A DNA stretch of 27,173 nucleotides from Chryseosolibacter sp966095595 (GCA_966095595.1 CBHTUB010000019.1:1-27173), one strand, 5' to 3'; shown: positions 1 through 7,616, counted from the first letter of the stretch. Numbers and translations are program-made. The notes: generated by a model not told the origin, from the sequence alone.

Positions 1-3
1 AAC

Positions 4-453
4 CTACAGTATCGTAATAAACTTGTTTTGAGGAATATCTACTGCCAGCGCATCCGTGAATTCATGCCACACGTCATGAGCGGGCGTGCCTTTCTCGAAC
101 ATCGTGAGCAACTCACCCACTACATCGTGCGACAAATTGAAGGCAGACAATATATGCTTGATGTAAGCGATCTCGTTCTCGTCCACAACGCCGTCGGCGT
201 AAATGATCATCATCAGATCGTGAAGAAGATTCATTTTGTTCAGGAATGAGTCTGGGATAAACACCTCGACCTGGCCCTTGTCGGCCAGCAATTCGGCGAT
301 CTGCCAGTCTTTGAGGTGTCTTTGTCTGCCGATCTCGTAAAGGACTTTTTCCTCTGATTCATCGAGATGGCCGTCAGCGGAAGCTAGCTGTATGAGGTTC
401 CGGAGGTAGCTCTTGCGGAAACTCAGTTTTTGGTGTTCAAAGAAGCTAGTCAT
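4..453 (-). CDS. TerB-like (tellurite-resistance/DjlA-fold) protein
   Basis: A 149-residue, mostly helical soluble protein without signal peptide or membrane span. Two acidic, Asp/Glu-rich loops are visible, around ADGHLDESEE near residue 27 and ADGVVDENE near residue 95. This is the arrangement of the TerB/DjlA-N fold, where such loops are thought to bind metal. The open frame extends upstream to 624, but that extension is basic and unlike the family. ATG at 453 gives the usual length and places the first acidic loop where expected, so I chose it. The gene is divergent from the AraC-type gene at 656. No other ter genes are nearby, so a specific tellurite role is not supported; it may be a general stress or envelope-associated cytoplasmic protein. 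Family fairly sure, function unknown. Confidence 0.75.
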   Translation of the reverse strand: MTSFFEHQKLSFRKSYLRNLIQLASADGHLDESEEKVLYEIGRQRHLKDWQIAELLADKGQVEVFIPDSFLNKMNLLHDLMMIIYADGVVDENEIAYIKHILSAFNLSHDVVGELLTMFEKGTPAHDVWHEFTDALAVDIPQNKFITIL

Positions 454-655
454 TTTCGTGGGGTTTATTGTCCGTATATTACATGACAAAGTATACACCA
501 ATACACGAAATACAGCCGGCAAAGGTTGAAAAAGTGCAAAAAAAGGCGATTTTACCGTATATTCCTTACATCCATATTCCCGACGTGGTCCGAAACCCGA
601 ATTATTAATCCAATATTGGGACAACTAAACCGCCACGGGGTCGTAATTTGAGAAC
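454..655. other. Divergent intergenic region between TerB-like and AraC genes
   Basis: About 200 bases between two divergent starts. On the + strand TAATTTG at 644-650 lies just before the ATG at 656. It resembles the Bacteroidota -7 box with one spacer base missing, and TTG at 616-618 is a possible but distant -33 partner. On the - strand a TTTG (490-487) preceded by ATAC is a weak box for the TerB-like gene. Neither is convincing. No hairpin or operator-like repeat stands out. Confidence 0.3.
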
Positions 656-1582
656 ATGATATTGCGAGCATTTCCCGATCTGTCATGGTTGAAGAAGGAA
701 GCCGAAGCCAGCTTCAGCTCGGGAAAGAACTCATTGGGCGCTCCGCTATCACAAAAAGGATGGCCAACCGTTATTCTGAATGTCACTACGTCCGGTGTTC
801 ACCGCGACAACATCAAGGGACCCCTGTCGATCTTTACCAACCTCGCCGGGGAAAGCATTGTTGAGGCCGATAAACGCAGGGTAAACATAAGATCAGGATA
901 TTATTTCATCACGAACCCCGGACAGTATTACACACTCGATATTGAAAAGAAACCGACTGAGACCCTCAACGTTCATTTCGGACAACATTTTGCGTCGGAG
1001 GCTTTCAGAAGTCTGGTGCTGAAGCTTGAGGATATACTCGATGGTGACTGCGAAAAAGGTGATGAGCCGGGCTTTCACAACAGGCTCTACCGGAAATCGG
1101 AGTCGGTGGATTCCCTGCTGATGCAAATCAAATCCTCGAACGGGAACGCGATGCTTCTGGAAGAAAAGCTTATCGACCTTATGGGAGTGCTCATTGGTGA
1201 GAACACCGCCGACAGAAGACTGAAACGACGACTACCCGCCGTTAAAAGATCTACAAAAGACGAGATCATGCGTCGGATGCTTCACGCGACTGATTATCTC
1301 CACTCACAATACAACGAGCCTATCAGTATCGACGATGTCGCCGCGATAAGCTGTCTTTCAAAATTTCACTTCCTGAGACTGTTCAAGATCGCCTATGGCA
1401 CAACTCCACACCAGTTTCTGAACGAAGTCCGGGTCGATCACGCAAAGGCTTTGCTGAAGAATACCAATATCGCGGTTACCGATATTGCTTTGCAGACCGG
1501 CTTCAGGGACGCCAGCTCATTCAGCCGTATGTTTTACAATCAGGTGGGCGCATACCCTACTCAATTCCGCCGGCAAACGTAA
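656..1582 (+). CDS. AraC-family transcriptional regulator
   Basis: A 308-residue regulator. Residues about 1-190 form an N-terminal sensing region that looks like the cupin-type domain of AraC proteins but is not diagnostic. Residues about 205-306 are a typical AraC/XylS DNA-binding domain with two helix-turn-helices. The first is around ISIDDVAAISCLSKFHFLRLF. The second is around VTDIALQTGFRDASSFSRMF, followed by the conserved GAYPTQFR end. The effector cannot be read from the sequence. The 7-span membrane protein starts 70 bases downstream on the same strand and is a plausible target or partner. The ATG at 656 has no Shine-Dalgarno sequence, as is common in this phylum. Confidence 0.92.
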   Translation: MILRAFPDLSWLKKEAEASFSSGKNSLGAPLSQKGWPTVILNVTTSGVHRDNIKGPLSIFTNLAGESIVEADKRRVNIRSGYYFITNPGQYYTLDIEKKPTETLNVHFGQHFASEAFRSLVLKLEDILDGDCEKGDEPGFHNRLYRKSESVDSLLMQIKSSNGNAMLLEEKLIDLMGVLIGENTADRRLKRRLPAVKRSTKDEIMRRMLHATDYLHSQYNEPISIDDVAAISCLSKFHFLRLFKIAYGTTPHQFLNEVRVDHAKALLKNTNIAVTDIALQTGFRDASSFSRMFYNQVGAYPTQFRRQT

Positions 1583-1652
1583 CCAGCGAATTAGCAATTT
1601 TTGTCATGACCAGGCTTTCAGGCTCTTCGTTTCTTTGTAAAAACAAAATATC

Positions 1653-2378
1653 ATGGCAACAAACTCCATCTTAACTACCGCGAAAGCAGGATTTGTAATC
1701 CTCACGATACTGTACTGGCTTCTGTTATTACGCCAGCTATGGCAAGGCATAGGACACTCGAACTGGGACGTCGCGAGAAAACGACGCATCAAGACGATAA
1801 TCGCCGGATCCCTGATCTTTTGGGTCGTATTTGTCAGCGCATGGTCTGCCTCCGGAATGATGAGCGACTTCACAAAATTCCCTTTCAATTTTCTTCCCGT
1901 GATCCTTATCCCCCTCGTAACGGCGTTAGTCGCGACCTTCAGCAACACGTTCAAAGTTATTCTCACAAACATTCCGGAAGAAAAAATTGTCGTGCTCCAG
2001 AACTTCAGGTTCTTTGTCGAGATCTTGCTGTGGATGTTATTCGCTGCTGCCGTACTGCCCATCCAAATGACTTTCGAAGGAAGAAACTTTGATATTCTTG
2101 CGGGGGTGACCGCTCCATTGATCGCTTATTTCGTGATGCGAAAGAGACTGTCGAGAACCGGATTGATCGTATGGAACGTCTTTGGATTGCTGTTGCTCAC
2201 GAATATTGTGACCATTGCCGTTCTCTCAACGCCGAGCCCGATCCGCGTATTCATGAATGATCCGGCCAATACGATCGTTGCGGTATTCCCGATCTCATTT
2301 TTACCCGGTTTCCTAGTACCCCTTGCATACGTGCTTCACTTCTTTTCCCTCCGGCAAGCGACACTCCGGCGATCATAG
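1653..2378 (+). CDS. Seven-span membrane protein of unknown function
   Basis: A 241-residue, very hydrophobic protein. I count seven likely membrane segments, near residues 10-30, 48-64, 76-96, 114-132, 145-160, 170-192 and 204-228. They are separated by short basic or polar loops such as RKRRIK near residue 43 and MRKRLSR near 162. There is no signal peptide and no recognisable catalytic or transporter motif, so no function is assigned. It lies 70 bases after the AraC-type regulator and about 110 bases before the SMP-30-like gene, so it may be co-transcribed with the regulator. Coding is supported by uninterrupted membrane-protein character over the whole frame; overlapping frames on either strand give no protein-like product. 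Confidence 0.75.
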   Translation: MATNSILTTAKAGFVILTILYWLLLLRQLWQGIGHSNWDVARKRRIKTIIAGSLIFWVVFVSAWSASGMMSDFTKFPFNFLPVILIPLVTALVATFSNTFKVILTNIPEEKIVVLQNFRFFVEILLWMLFAAAVLPIQMTFEGRNFDILAGVTAPLIAYFVMRKRLSRTGLIVWNVFGLLLLTNIVTIAVLSTPSPIRVFMNDPANTIVAVFPISFLPGFLVPLAYVLHFFSLRQATLRRS

Positions 2379-2442
2379 GTAGCCCGGTTATCAGGACAGC
2401 AGGCTCCACCCTCAACTACCCTCCGAATAGATCGGACAACTA

Positions 2443-2474
2443 TTGGTGAAGACAAGTCAATTCCCTTATCTTCA
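2443..2474 (+). promoter_or_regulatory. Possible Bacteroidota-type promoter of the SMP-30-like gene
   Basis: TTG at 2443-2445, a 21-base spacer, then TATCTTCA at 2467-2474, which matches TAnnTTTG at six of eight positions. The start codon is at 2492, giving a short leader. The spacing is right but the -7 box is imperfect. Confidence 0.35.
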
Positions 2475-2491
2475 CCATCTTTTAAAACATT

Positions 2492-3499
2492 ATGAAAAAG
2501 ATCATCAGCCTTGTCGTTAGTTCGATCATTATCGTTTGTTGCAAATCCGTTAGTGAGATGAAAACCATGGGAAGCATTGAGAAGACCGATCCGGGCCTTG
2601 ACGCCGTGATCAGTGCTGACGCGAAGATTGAAGTACTGGGAGAAGGGTACCAGTGGAGTGAAGGACCAGTGTGGGTGGAAGATGGCCAGATGTTGCTGTT
2701 CTCCGACGTGCCAAAGAATACGATTTACAAATGGACCGAGAAAAATGGAGTTGAAGTTTACCTCACACCGTCGGGATATACAGGAACGGAGCCTTCGAAA
2801 GCCCGCGAACCAGGATCAAACGGTCTCGCGCTCGATCCGTCGGGACGATTGATACTTTGCCAGCATGGGGACCGGCGGGTCGCCCGAATGGAGGCCGACA
2901 TTAACGCACCACGTCCTGTATTCGTCACCATCGCCGACCGCTTTGATGGCAAACGATTCAGCAGTCCGAATGACGTGGCCGTCAGGAGAAACGGCGATAT
3001 GTTCTTCACGGATCCGCCCTACGGACTTCCGGAACAGGAGAAAGACTCGACAAAAGAATTTCCATACCAGGGGGTTTTCAAGGTTGATACGTCAGGCCAG
3101 GTTTTTCTCCTTACCGATTCATTGACAAGGCCAAACGGCATCGCTTTCACACCCGATGAAAAAACGTTTATCGTTGCCAATTCAGACCCCGGCCGTGCGA
3201 CGTGGTATGCGTTCGACCTGGCAGAAAATGATTCCATCGTAAATCCAAGGGTGTTCTTTGATGCTACGGCTCAATCACAAGCCGGAGAAAAAGGTCTGCC
3301 CGATGGTTTGAAGATCGACAGCAAGGGCAACGTCTTCGCTACAGGGCCCGGTGGTATCTGGATCTTCGATCTTTCAGGAAAGGTACTCGGGAGAATATTG
3401 TTGCCGGAGGCTACGGCTAACTGCGCGTTGTCGAAAGATGAGAAGACGCTTTATATGACGTCGCATATGTATCTGCTTAGGGTTAGGTTGAGGGAATAG
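2492..3499 (+). CDS. SMP-30/gluconolactonase/LRE-family lipoprotein
   Basis: A 335-residue six-bladed beta-propeller hydrolase-like protein. The N-terminus is a hydrophobic leader ending in a Cys pair at residues 16-17, so it is probably exported and lipid-anchored, though the lipobox is imperfect. Family landmarks in order are the metal-ligand Glu in WSEGPVW (Glu57), Asn in SPNDVAV, Asn in RPNGIAF and Asp in PDGLKID. These are the four residues that hold the divalent metal in SMP-30 and gluconolactonase, so the site looks intact. The family hydrolyses sugar lactones; the substrate here is unknown. The gene stands alone and is followed at once by a GC-rich 7-bp-period repeat. Family assignment is secure, substrate open. 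Confidence 0.9.
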   Translation: MKKIISLVVSSIIIVCCKSVSEMKTMGSIEKTDPGLDAVISADAKIEVLGEGYQWSEGPVWVEDGQMLLFSDVPKNTIYKWTEKNGVEVYLTPSGYTGTEPSKAREPGSNGLALDPSGRLILCQHGDRRVARMEADINAPRPVFVTIADRFDGKRFSSPNDVAVRRNGDMFFTDPPYGLPEQEKDSTKEFPYQGVFKVDTSGQVFLLTDSLTRPNGIAFTPDEKTFIVANSDPGRATWYAFDLAENDSIVNPRVFFDATAQSQAGEKGLPDGLKIDSKGNVFATGPGGIWIFDLSGKVLGRILLPEATANCALSKDEKTLYMTSHMYLLRVRLRE

Positions 3500-3500
3500 G

Positions 3501-3549
3501 TTTGCGTTCCGCGTGAGGGGTTTTGCGTTGGGCGTGCGGCGTTCGCGGG
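3501..3549 (+). repeat. GC-rich 7-bp-period tandem array after the SMP-30-like gene
   Basis: Beginning one base after the stop codon, the sequence reads in seven consecutive 7-mers: TTTGCGT, TCCGCGT, GAGGGGT, TTTGCGT, TGGGCGT, GCGGCGT and TCGCGGG. Five of the first six end in GCGT and all six end in GT. The unit is degenerate but the phase never slips. It is much richer in G+C than its surroundings. It contains no coding frame or hairpin terminator. Confidence 0.65.
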
Positions 3550-3598
3550 TGGAACCGGAATAACGTGGGAGTTTCAAAGTTCAGGTTTATCTTCGCGC

Positions 3599-3844
3599 AT
3601 GGAATTACTCATTGAAATCATCGGCTGGGTTGGTGCCGTAGAGATCTTGCTGGCATACGGAATGAACAGCTTTCAGAAAATAAAATCCGATTCGTTGCTG
3701 TTTTACCTATTGAACCTCACCGGTGGAATTTGTTTTGTCATATACACCGTTCACAAGGGTGCAAATGCCAGTGCGCTGGTAAATGTTATCTGGGTGATCA
3801 TCGCCGTGGTTGGTCTCGTTACAAAGTATTCCAATAAAAGTTGA
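3599..3844 (+). CDS. Small CBU_0592-type membrane protein
   Basis: An 81-residue protein with three membrane segments, near residues 5-20, 34-52 and 60-75. Landmarks are GWVGAVEILLAYGMNS at the start and the NLTGGICFVIYTVHKG segment in the middle. This matches what I know of the small CBU_0592-like membrane family, whose function is unknown. The striking point is the end: its TGA (3842-3844) is directly followed, in the same frame, by the TTG that appears to start the cation diffusion facilitator. The two products are therefore either translationally coupled or a split or read-through fusion. Start ATG at 3599 is clear; the repeat-rich gap from 3500 separates it from the gene before. Confidence 0.8.
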   Translation: MELLIEIIGWVGAVEILLAYGMNSFQKIKSDSLLFYLLNLTGGICFVIYTVHKGANASALVNVIWVIIAVVGLVTKYSNKS

Positions 3845-4834
3845 TTGGAAGCGGCCCGGCAAAATATCAGGATTCAACGATGGGTACTGGCAGTCTCCAT
3901 CGCCTTGTTTATTTCCAAGCTCGTCGCGTATTATCTTACCAGCTCGGTGTCGATATTGACCGATGCCCTTGAGGGTATCGTAAATGTTGTCGCTGGAATT
4001 ATCGGGTTGTATAGCCTGCACATTTCGGCAAAGCCAAAAGATACCGACCATCCTTACGGCCATGGGAAAGTCGAGTTTCTTTCTGCCGCCGCGGAGGGAT
4101 TGATGATCATCGTTGCAGGTTGCCTCATAGCAATCGAAGCCGTTCGGCAGTTGATAGAACCAGGACTGCTGCGAAGCATCGACACAGGAATTTTTATCAT
4201 CGCCTTTACGGCGCTTGTCAATTTCATCATGGGACAGATCTGCATACGGACGGGCAGTAAAAACAATTCGCTTGCACTCATCGCCAGCGGCCGGCATCTC
4301 CAATCAGACACGTACAGCACGATAGGAATTATCGTGGGGCTTGCGCTGATCTATTTTACAAAACTGACGTGGCTGGATAGCGTGGTCGCTTTGATATTCA
4401 CCGGCATCATACTTTATACCGGATTCACCATCATCCGAAAATCCGTTGCCGGTATCATGGATGAAAGGGATAAGGCCTTGCTGGAGCAGTTCGTCACCGT
4501 TGCCGAAGCAAACAGAAGCAGGAATTGGGTGGATCTCCACAATCTCCGGATCATCAAATATGGCAGCACGCTGCATATTGACTGCCACCTTACCGTTCCG
4601 TGGTATCTGAATGTGCACGAAGCACATGACGAAGTAGAAAAACTCGGAACAATTGTGCGGACGGAATTCGGACAGAGCATGGAATTGTTCGTTCACTCCG
4701 ACGGGTGTTTACCCACCTCCTGCCCTATCTGCATTAAAGAGGATTGTCCGGTGCGGCAACACCAGTTCGAGCGCCGGATCCGGTGGACGGTACCAAATGT
4801 TCAGATGGATAAAAAGCACCAGGTTGACACCTGA
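3845..4834 (+). CDS. Cation diffusion facilitator (CDF) family transporter
   Basis: A 329-residue inner-membrane metal/proton antiporter with about six membrane spans (residues 12-205) and a cytoplasmic C-terminal domain. Landmarks are SSVSILTDALEG in TM2, the DHPYGHGKVEF loop (residues 68-78) and HLQSD in TM5, which supplies the usual His151 and Asp155. In TM2 the usual (H/D)xxxD pair appears as Glu43 and Asn47, so the metal site is atypical and the cation cannot be predicted. The tail carries four cysteines, C288, C293, C296 and C301, which could form an extra metal site. No ATG occurs until residue 87, inside the membrane domain. The start must be the TTG at 3845, directly after the preceding gene's in-frame TGA, or the two frames form one product. 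The gene converges on the reductase, with two bases between stops. Confidence 0.9.
   Translation: MEAARQNIRIQRWVLAVSIALFISKLVAYYLTSSVSILTDALEGIVNVVAGIIGLYSLHISAKPKDTDHPYGHGKVEFLSAAAEGLMIIVAGCLIAIEAVRQLIEPGLLRSIDTGIFIIAFTALVNFIMGQICIRTGSKNNSLALIASGRHLQSDTYSTIGIIVGLALIYFTKLTWLDSVVALIFTGIILYTGFTIIRKSVAGIMDERDKALLEQFVTVAEANRSRNWVDLHNLRIIKYGSTLHIDCHLTVPWYLNVHEAHDEVEKLGTIVRTEFGQSMELFVHSDGCLPTSCPICIKEDCPVRQHQFERRIRWTVPNVQMDKKHQVDT
4811..4833 (-). terminator. Weak candidate terminator of the reductase, inside the end of the CDF gene
   Basis: CAGGT (4820-4824) and ACCTG (4829-4833) form a five-pair stem with a four-base loop. Read on the - strand it is followed, after a short spacer, by a run of five T (4815-4811). 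It would end reductase transcripts within the coding sequence of the convergent CDF gene. The stem is short, so this is tentative. Confidence 0.3.
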
Positions 4835-4836
4835 TC

Positions 4837-5979
4837 CTAGCCGATCTCTATTACAACATCATCAGTCAATGGATGGCCCACACAGGTAAGAACGTATCCC
4901 TGCGCACGCTCGGATTGGGACAGTCCTTCTTCTTCATCGAGCTTCACTTTGCCGGAAAGTGCCCTTCCGCGGCAAGCCGTGCAAAGTCCGCTCTGACATG
5001 AGTATGGAAGATCGATTCCCTGGTCAAGCGCCGTTTCAAGGATTGACTTATCGGGCGGCACCAGTACCTTGTATTCCTGGCCATCGTAGCGAATGGTCAC
5101 CTCACGATCTTTTGCTTCGGAAGTTTCTGCTGCAGGCTCTTCTTTCTTTTGTCCCTTGTCGATCGTACCCTGCACAAAGCTTTCCTTGAATATTCTTTCT
5201 TCTGGAATGTGGCGGATACCCAGAAGCGTTTCAACGTTCTTCATCATGCCTTCGGGGCCACACATTAAATAGGTCGTATTGGTAATACCCCAATCCGGAA
5301 TTCTCTCGAAGAGCTTTGTCAGCATGTCGTGATTCAACAAACCGGAATAACCCTGCCAGTTCATTGGTGCATTATCCAGCACATGGATCACATGCAGTCT
5401 TCCTTCGTATTTGGTTTCCCATTTTTCAAGCTCGGACTTGAAAATGATGCTATCGATATCCCGGTTGCAATAGATCAGCGAGACGATGCTCTCGGGTTCC
5501 TGGGTGAGTATACTTTTGATGATCGACATCATTGGCGTGATGCCCGATCCTCCTGCAAACATGATCAAATGGCGTTTGCGGTCCTTTGCAAATTCCGTCG
5601 TAAACTGGCCCATCGGCTCCATCACCCTGATGCGGTCGCCTACCTTCAGTTTATCGGCTATCCAGTTCGACATCATGCCCTTCTCGACCCTTTTTACGGT
5701 GACTGCCAGATCGTTGTCGGTGAAGGGTGACGAGCAAAGCGAATAGGCCCGGCGGATGTCCTTACCCTGAACAGGGATGATCAGCGTGAGGAACTGGCCT
5801 GACTTGTAGTTGATCTTTTCGGCTGGCTGTTCAAAAACGATGGATAGGGCTTCTTTCGTTTCATGGACAATATCCTTGACCTTCAGGTCGAAGTATCGCG
5901 GGCCGCCACTGCCCCCACTACTTGTAGATTCTTCCTTTTTTTCGGGTTTATCGGATTTTTTAAAGAAACTGAATGCCAT
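4837..5979 (-). CDS. Ferredoxin-NAD(P)H reductase-type flavoprotein with C-terminal [2Fe-2S] domain
   Basis: A 380-residue cytoplasmic electron-transfer protein with the domain order of PaaE/HCR-type reductases. Residues 1-27 are a charged and Gly/Ser-rich linker. The FAD domain (about 28-132) has RAYS at 77-80. The NAD(P) domain (about 135-270) has GGSGITPM at 143-150 and CGPEGMM at 240-246. A second charged linker covers about 275-292. The C-terminal plant-type ferredoxin domain carries the cluster ligands C328, C333, C336 and C366. It would move electrons from NAD(P)H through FAD and the iron-sulfur cluster to an oxygenase or desaturase partner. No phenylacetate or oxygenase genes are nearby, so the partner is unknown and a paaE label is not justified. 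It is divergent from purB. Confidence 0.92.
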   Translation of the reverse strand: MAFSFFKKSDKPEKKEESTSSGGSGGPRYFDLKVKDIVHETKEALSIVFEQPAEKINYKSGQFLTLIIPVQGKDIRRAYSLCSSPFTDNDLAVTVKRVEKGMMSNWIADKLKVGDRIRVMEPMGQFTTEFAKDRKRHLIMFAGGSGITPMMSIIKSILTQEPESIVSLIYCNRDIDSIIFKSELEKWETKYEGRLHVIHVLDNAPMNWQGYSGLLNHDMLTKLFERIPDWGITNTTYLMCGPEGMMKNVETLLGIRHIPEERIFKESFVQGTIDKGQKKEEPAAETSEAKDREVTIRYDGQEYKVLVPPDKSILETALDQGIDLPYSCQSGLCTACRGRALSGKVKLDEEEGLSQSERAQGYVLTCVGHPLTDDVVIEIG

Positions 5980-6034
5980 TGACGTCGGGTTTGATCTTTC
6001 ATAATTCCAACAATTTCATGCCGGAACCGAGCAG

Positions 6035-6064
6035 CAAAAGTAATAAGAATAAGTGACTGGTAAA
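6035..6064 (-). promoter_or_regulatory. Candidate promoter of the reductase gene
   Basis: On the - strand TACTTTTG (6042-6035) matches the Bacteroidota -7 box TAnnTTTG at every fixed position. TTTA (6064-6061), eighteen bases upstream, is a near match to the -33 TTTG. Transcription would start near 6029, leaving a leader of about 50 bases before the ATG at 5979. Confidence 0.5.
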
Positions 6065-6129
6065 GTTTCGATTGCGGGAACTGAAACCAGCCTTAAAACC
6101 ACGATTTTACGGCAACTATAATGGGAAAT

Positions 6130-6161
6130 TTTGGTCGATCAGCCCTCTACCATTAACTTTG
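6130..6161 (+). promoter_or_regulatory. Strong Bacteroidota-type promoter of purB
   Basis: TTTG at 6130-6133, a 20-base spacer and TAACTTTG at 6154-6161 match the consensus TTTG / TAnnTTTG exactly. Transcription should begin a few bases after 6161, which gives a leader of roughly 10-15 bases before GTG at 6180. It also means that the longer reading frame from 6072 cannot be the translated start. Confidence 0.65.
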
Positions 6162-6179
6162 GGCTTTAACATCCAAGCT

Positions 6180-7517
6180 GTGCAACTAACAACGCTGAAT
6201 GCCATATCGCCTGTTGACGGGCGGTATTTCGAAAGCTCAAAATCCTTGTCTCCATATTTTTCTGAATTCGGCCTGATCCGTTATCGCGTGCAGGTCGAGA
6301 TAGAATACCTCCTCTCCCTGTCCGCAGTGTTGCCGGAACTAACAGATTTCCCTGCGCATCAGATCAGCGAAGTAAGAAAGATCTATAAGCTATTCACCGA
6401 GGCTCACGCGATGGAAGTGAAAGAGATCGAGAAGACCACCAATCACGATGTGAAGGCGGTTGAATACTATATCAAAAAACGATTCGAGTCGATGAACCTC
6501 GGCTATCTGAAGGAGTTCGTTCACTTCGGCCTCACCTCGCAAGACATTAACAACACCGCAATCCCGCTTTCTGTAAAGGACTTCATCCAACGTGACTATT
6601 TGCCGATGATCGAAGACCTGGTTCGCGACCTGAACCTGTTCTCGAAGGACTGGAAAGATGTGGCTATGCTGGCGAGGACTCACGGCCAACCTGCCTCGCC
6701 TACCCGACTGGGCAAGGAGATCTCCGTTTTTTCCGCACGGATCGAGAAGCAGCTTCATCTTCTGAAGACGATTCCCTATTCCGCAAAATTCGGTGGCGCC
6801 ACCGGGAACTTCAACGCGCACCATGTCTCCTACCCGGAGGTCGATTGGAATAAATTCGGCGATGAGTTCTGCCAACACCTTGGGCTCTCACGCAGTCACC
6901 CGACAACGCAGATCGAGCATTACGACAACATTGCTGCGTTGTTCGATAACATCAAACGCATCAACACCATTCTCATCGACTTGTGCCGCGATATATGGCA
7001 ATACATCTCGATGAGCTACTTCAAGCAAAAGATCAAGGAAGGCGAGGTAGGATCGTCAGCAATGCCGCACAAAGTAAATCCGATAGACTTTGAAAATGCC
7101 GAGGGAAACCTTGGGTATGCCAATGCCATCCTGGAGCATCTGGCCTCGAAGTTACCGATATCCAGACTACAACGTGACCTGACAGATTCAACGGTGCTCA
7201 GAAACATCGGTGTTCCGTTCGCCCATACCGTCATCGCTCTGAAGTCCATCTCGCGCGGCATGAAAAAGCTTGAGCTCAACAAGGCTGCCATCGATGCAGA
7301 CCTGGAGGACAACTGGGCTGTAGTGGCAGAGGCGATCCAGACGATTCTACGAAAGGAAGGATACCCCAATCCATACGAAGCCCTGAAAGCGTTGACGCGA
7401 AAGAACGAGAAGATCACACAGCAGAGCATTCAGGTTTTCATTGACGAACTCAACATTAAACCTGAGTTGAAGAAACGATTAAAAGAGATCACGCCGTTCA
7501 ATTATACGGGGATCTAG
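6180..7517 (+). CDS. purB: Adenylosuccinate lyase
   Basis: A 445-residue enzyme of the fumarase/aspartase superfamily. It cleaves SAICAR to AICAR and adenylosuccinate to AMP, both releasing fumarate, in purine synthesis. The signature loop GSSAMPHKVNPIDFEN, with the catalytic Ser, lies near residues 290-305. LTSQDINNTA and ARTHGQPASPT are further active-site segments, the latter containing the conserved His. The product begins with LNAISPVDGRY, as in other PurB proteins. The open frame extends 36 codons upstream, but that part is unlike PurB and overlaps the consensus promoter, so I chose GTG at 6180. The gene is monocistronic, convergent with the export operon, and followed by 7-bp repeat arrays instead of a clear terminator. 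Confidence 0.96.
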   Translation: MQLTTLNAISPVDGRYFESSKSLSPYFSEFGLIRYRVQVEIEYLLSLSAVLPELTDFPAHQISEVRKIYKLFTEAHAMEVKEIEKTTNHDVKAVEYYIKKRFESMNLGYLKEFVHFGLTSQDINNTAIPLSVKDFIQRDYLPMIEDLVRDLNLFSKDWKDVAMLARTHGQPASPTRLGKEISVFSARIEKQLHLLKTIPYSAKFGGATGNFNAHHVSYPEVDWNKFGDEFCQHLGLSRSHPTTQIEHYDNIAALFDNIKRINTILIDLCRDIWQYISMSYFKQKIKEGEVGSSAMPHKVNPIDFENAEGNLGYANAILEHLASKLPISRLQRDLTDSTVLRNIGVPFAHTVIALKSISRGMKKLELNKAAIDADLEDNWAVVAEAIQTILRKEGYPNPYEALKALTRKNEKITQQSIQVFIDELNIKPELKKRLKEITPFNYTGI

Positions 7518-7518
7518 T

Positions 7519-7616
7519 GGTCAATGGGCAATAGTCAATGGTCAATGGGCAATAGTCAATAGTCAATGGGCAATAGTCAATGGTCAATGGGCAATAGTCA
7601 ATGGGCAATAGTCAAT
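7519..7616 (+). repeat. Perfect-phase 7-bp tandem array (14 units) after purB
   Basis: Starting one base after the purB stop, 98 bases consist of fourteen 7-mers with no slip. Only three unit types occur: A = GGTCAAT, B = GGGCAAT and C = AGTCAAT, in the order ABCABCCBCABCBC. This shows a higher-order 21-base ABC block duplicated several times. It is noncoding, and a 7-base unit cannot keep a reading frame. Confidence 0.9.

Noticed and set aside
1..453. Tellurite-resistance operon
   Set aside because: Only one TerB-like gene is present and no other ter genes follow within the window; the fold alone does not imply tellurite resistance.
3588..3595. TATCTTCG as a promoter -7 box for the 3599 gene
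   Set aside because: It matches seven of eight positions but lies only three bases before the ATG, so transcription would start inside the gene, and no -33 partner is found.
3707..4303. A 198-codon open frame on the - strand
   Set aside because: Antisense to the small membrane protein and the CDF gene; no recognisable motifs, while the + strand carries clear family landmarks.
7519..7616. CRISPR array
   Set aside because: The repeats are 7 bases, contiguous, with no spacers, and no cas genes are present.
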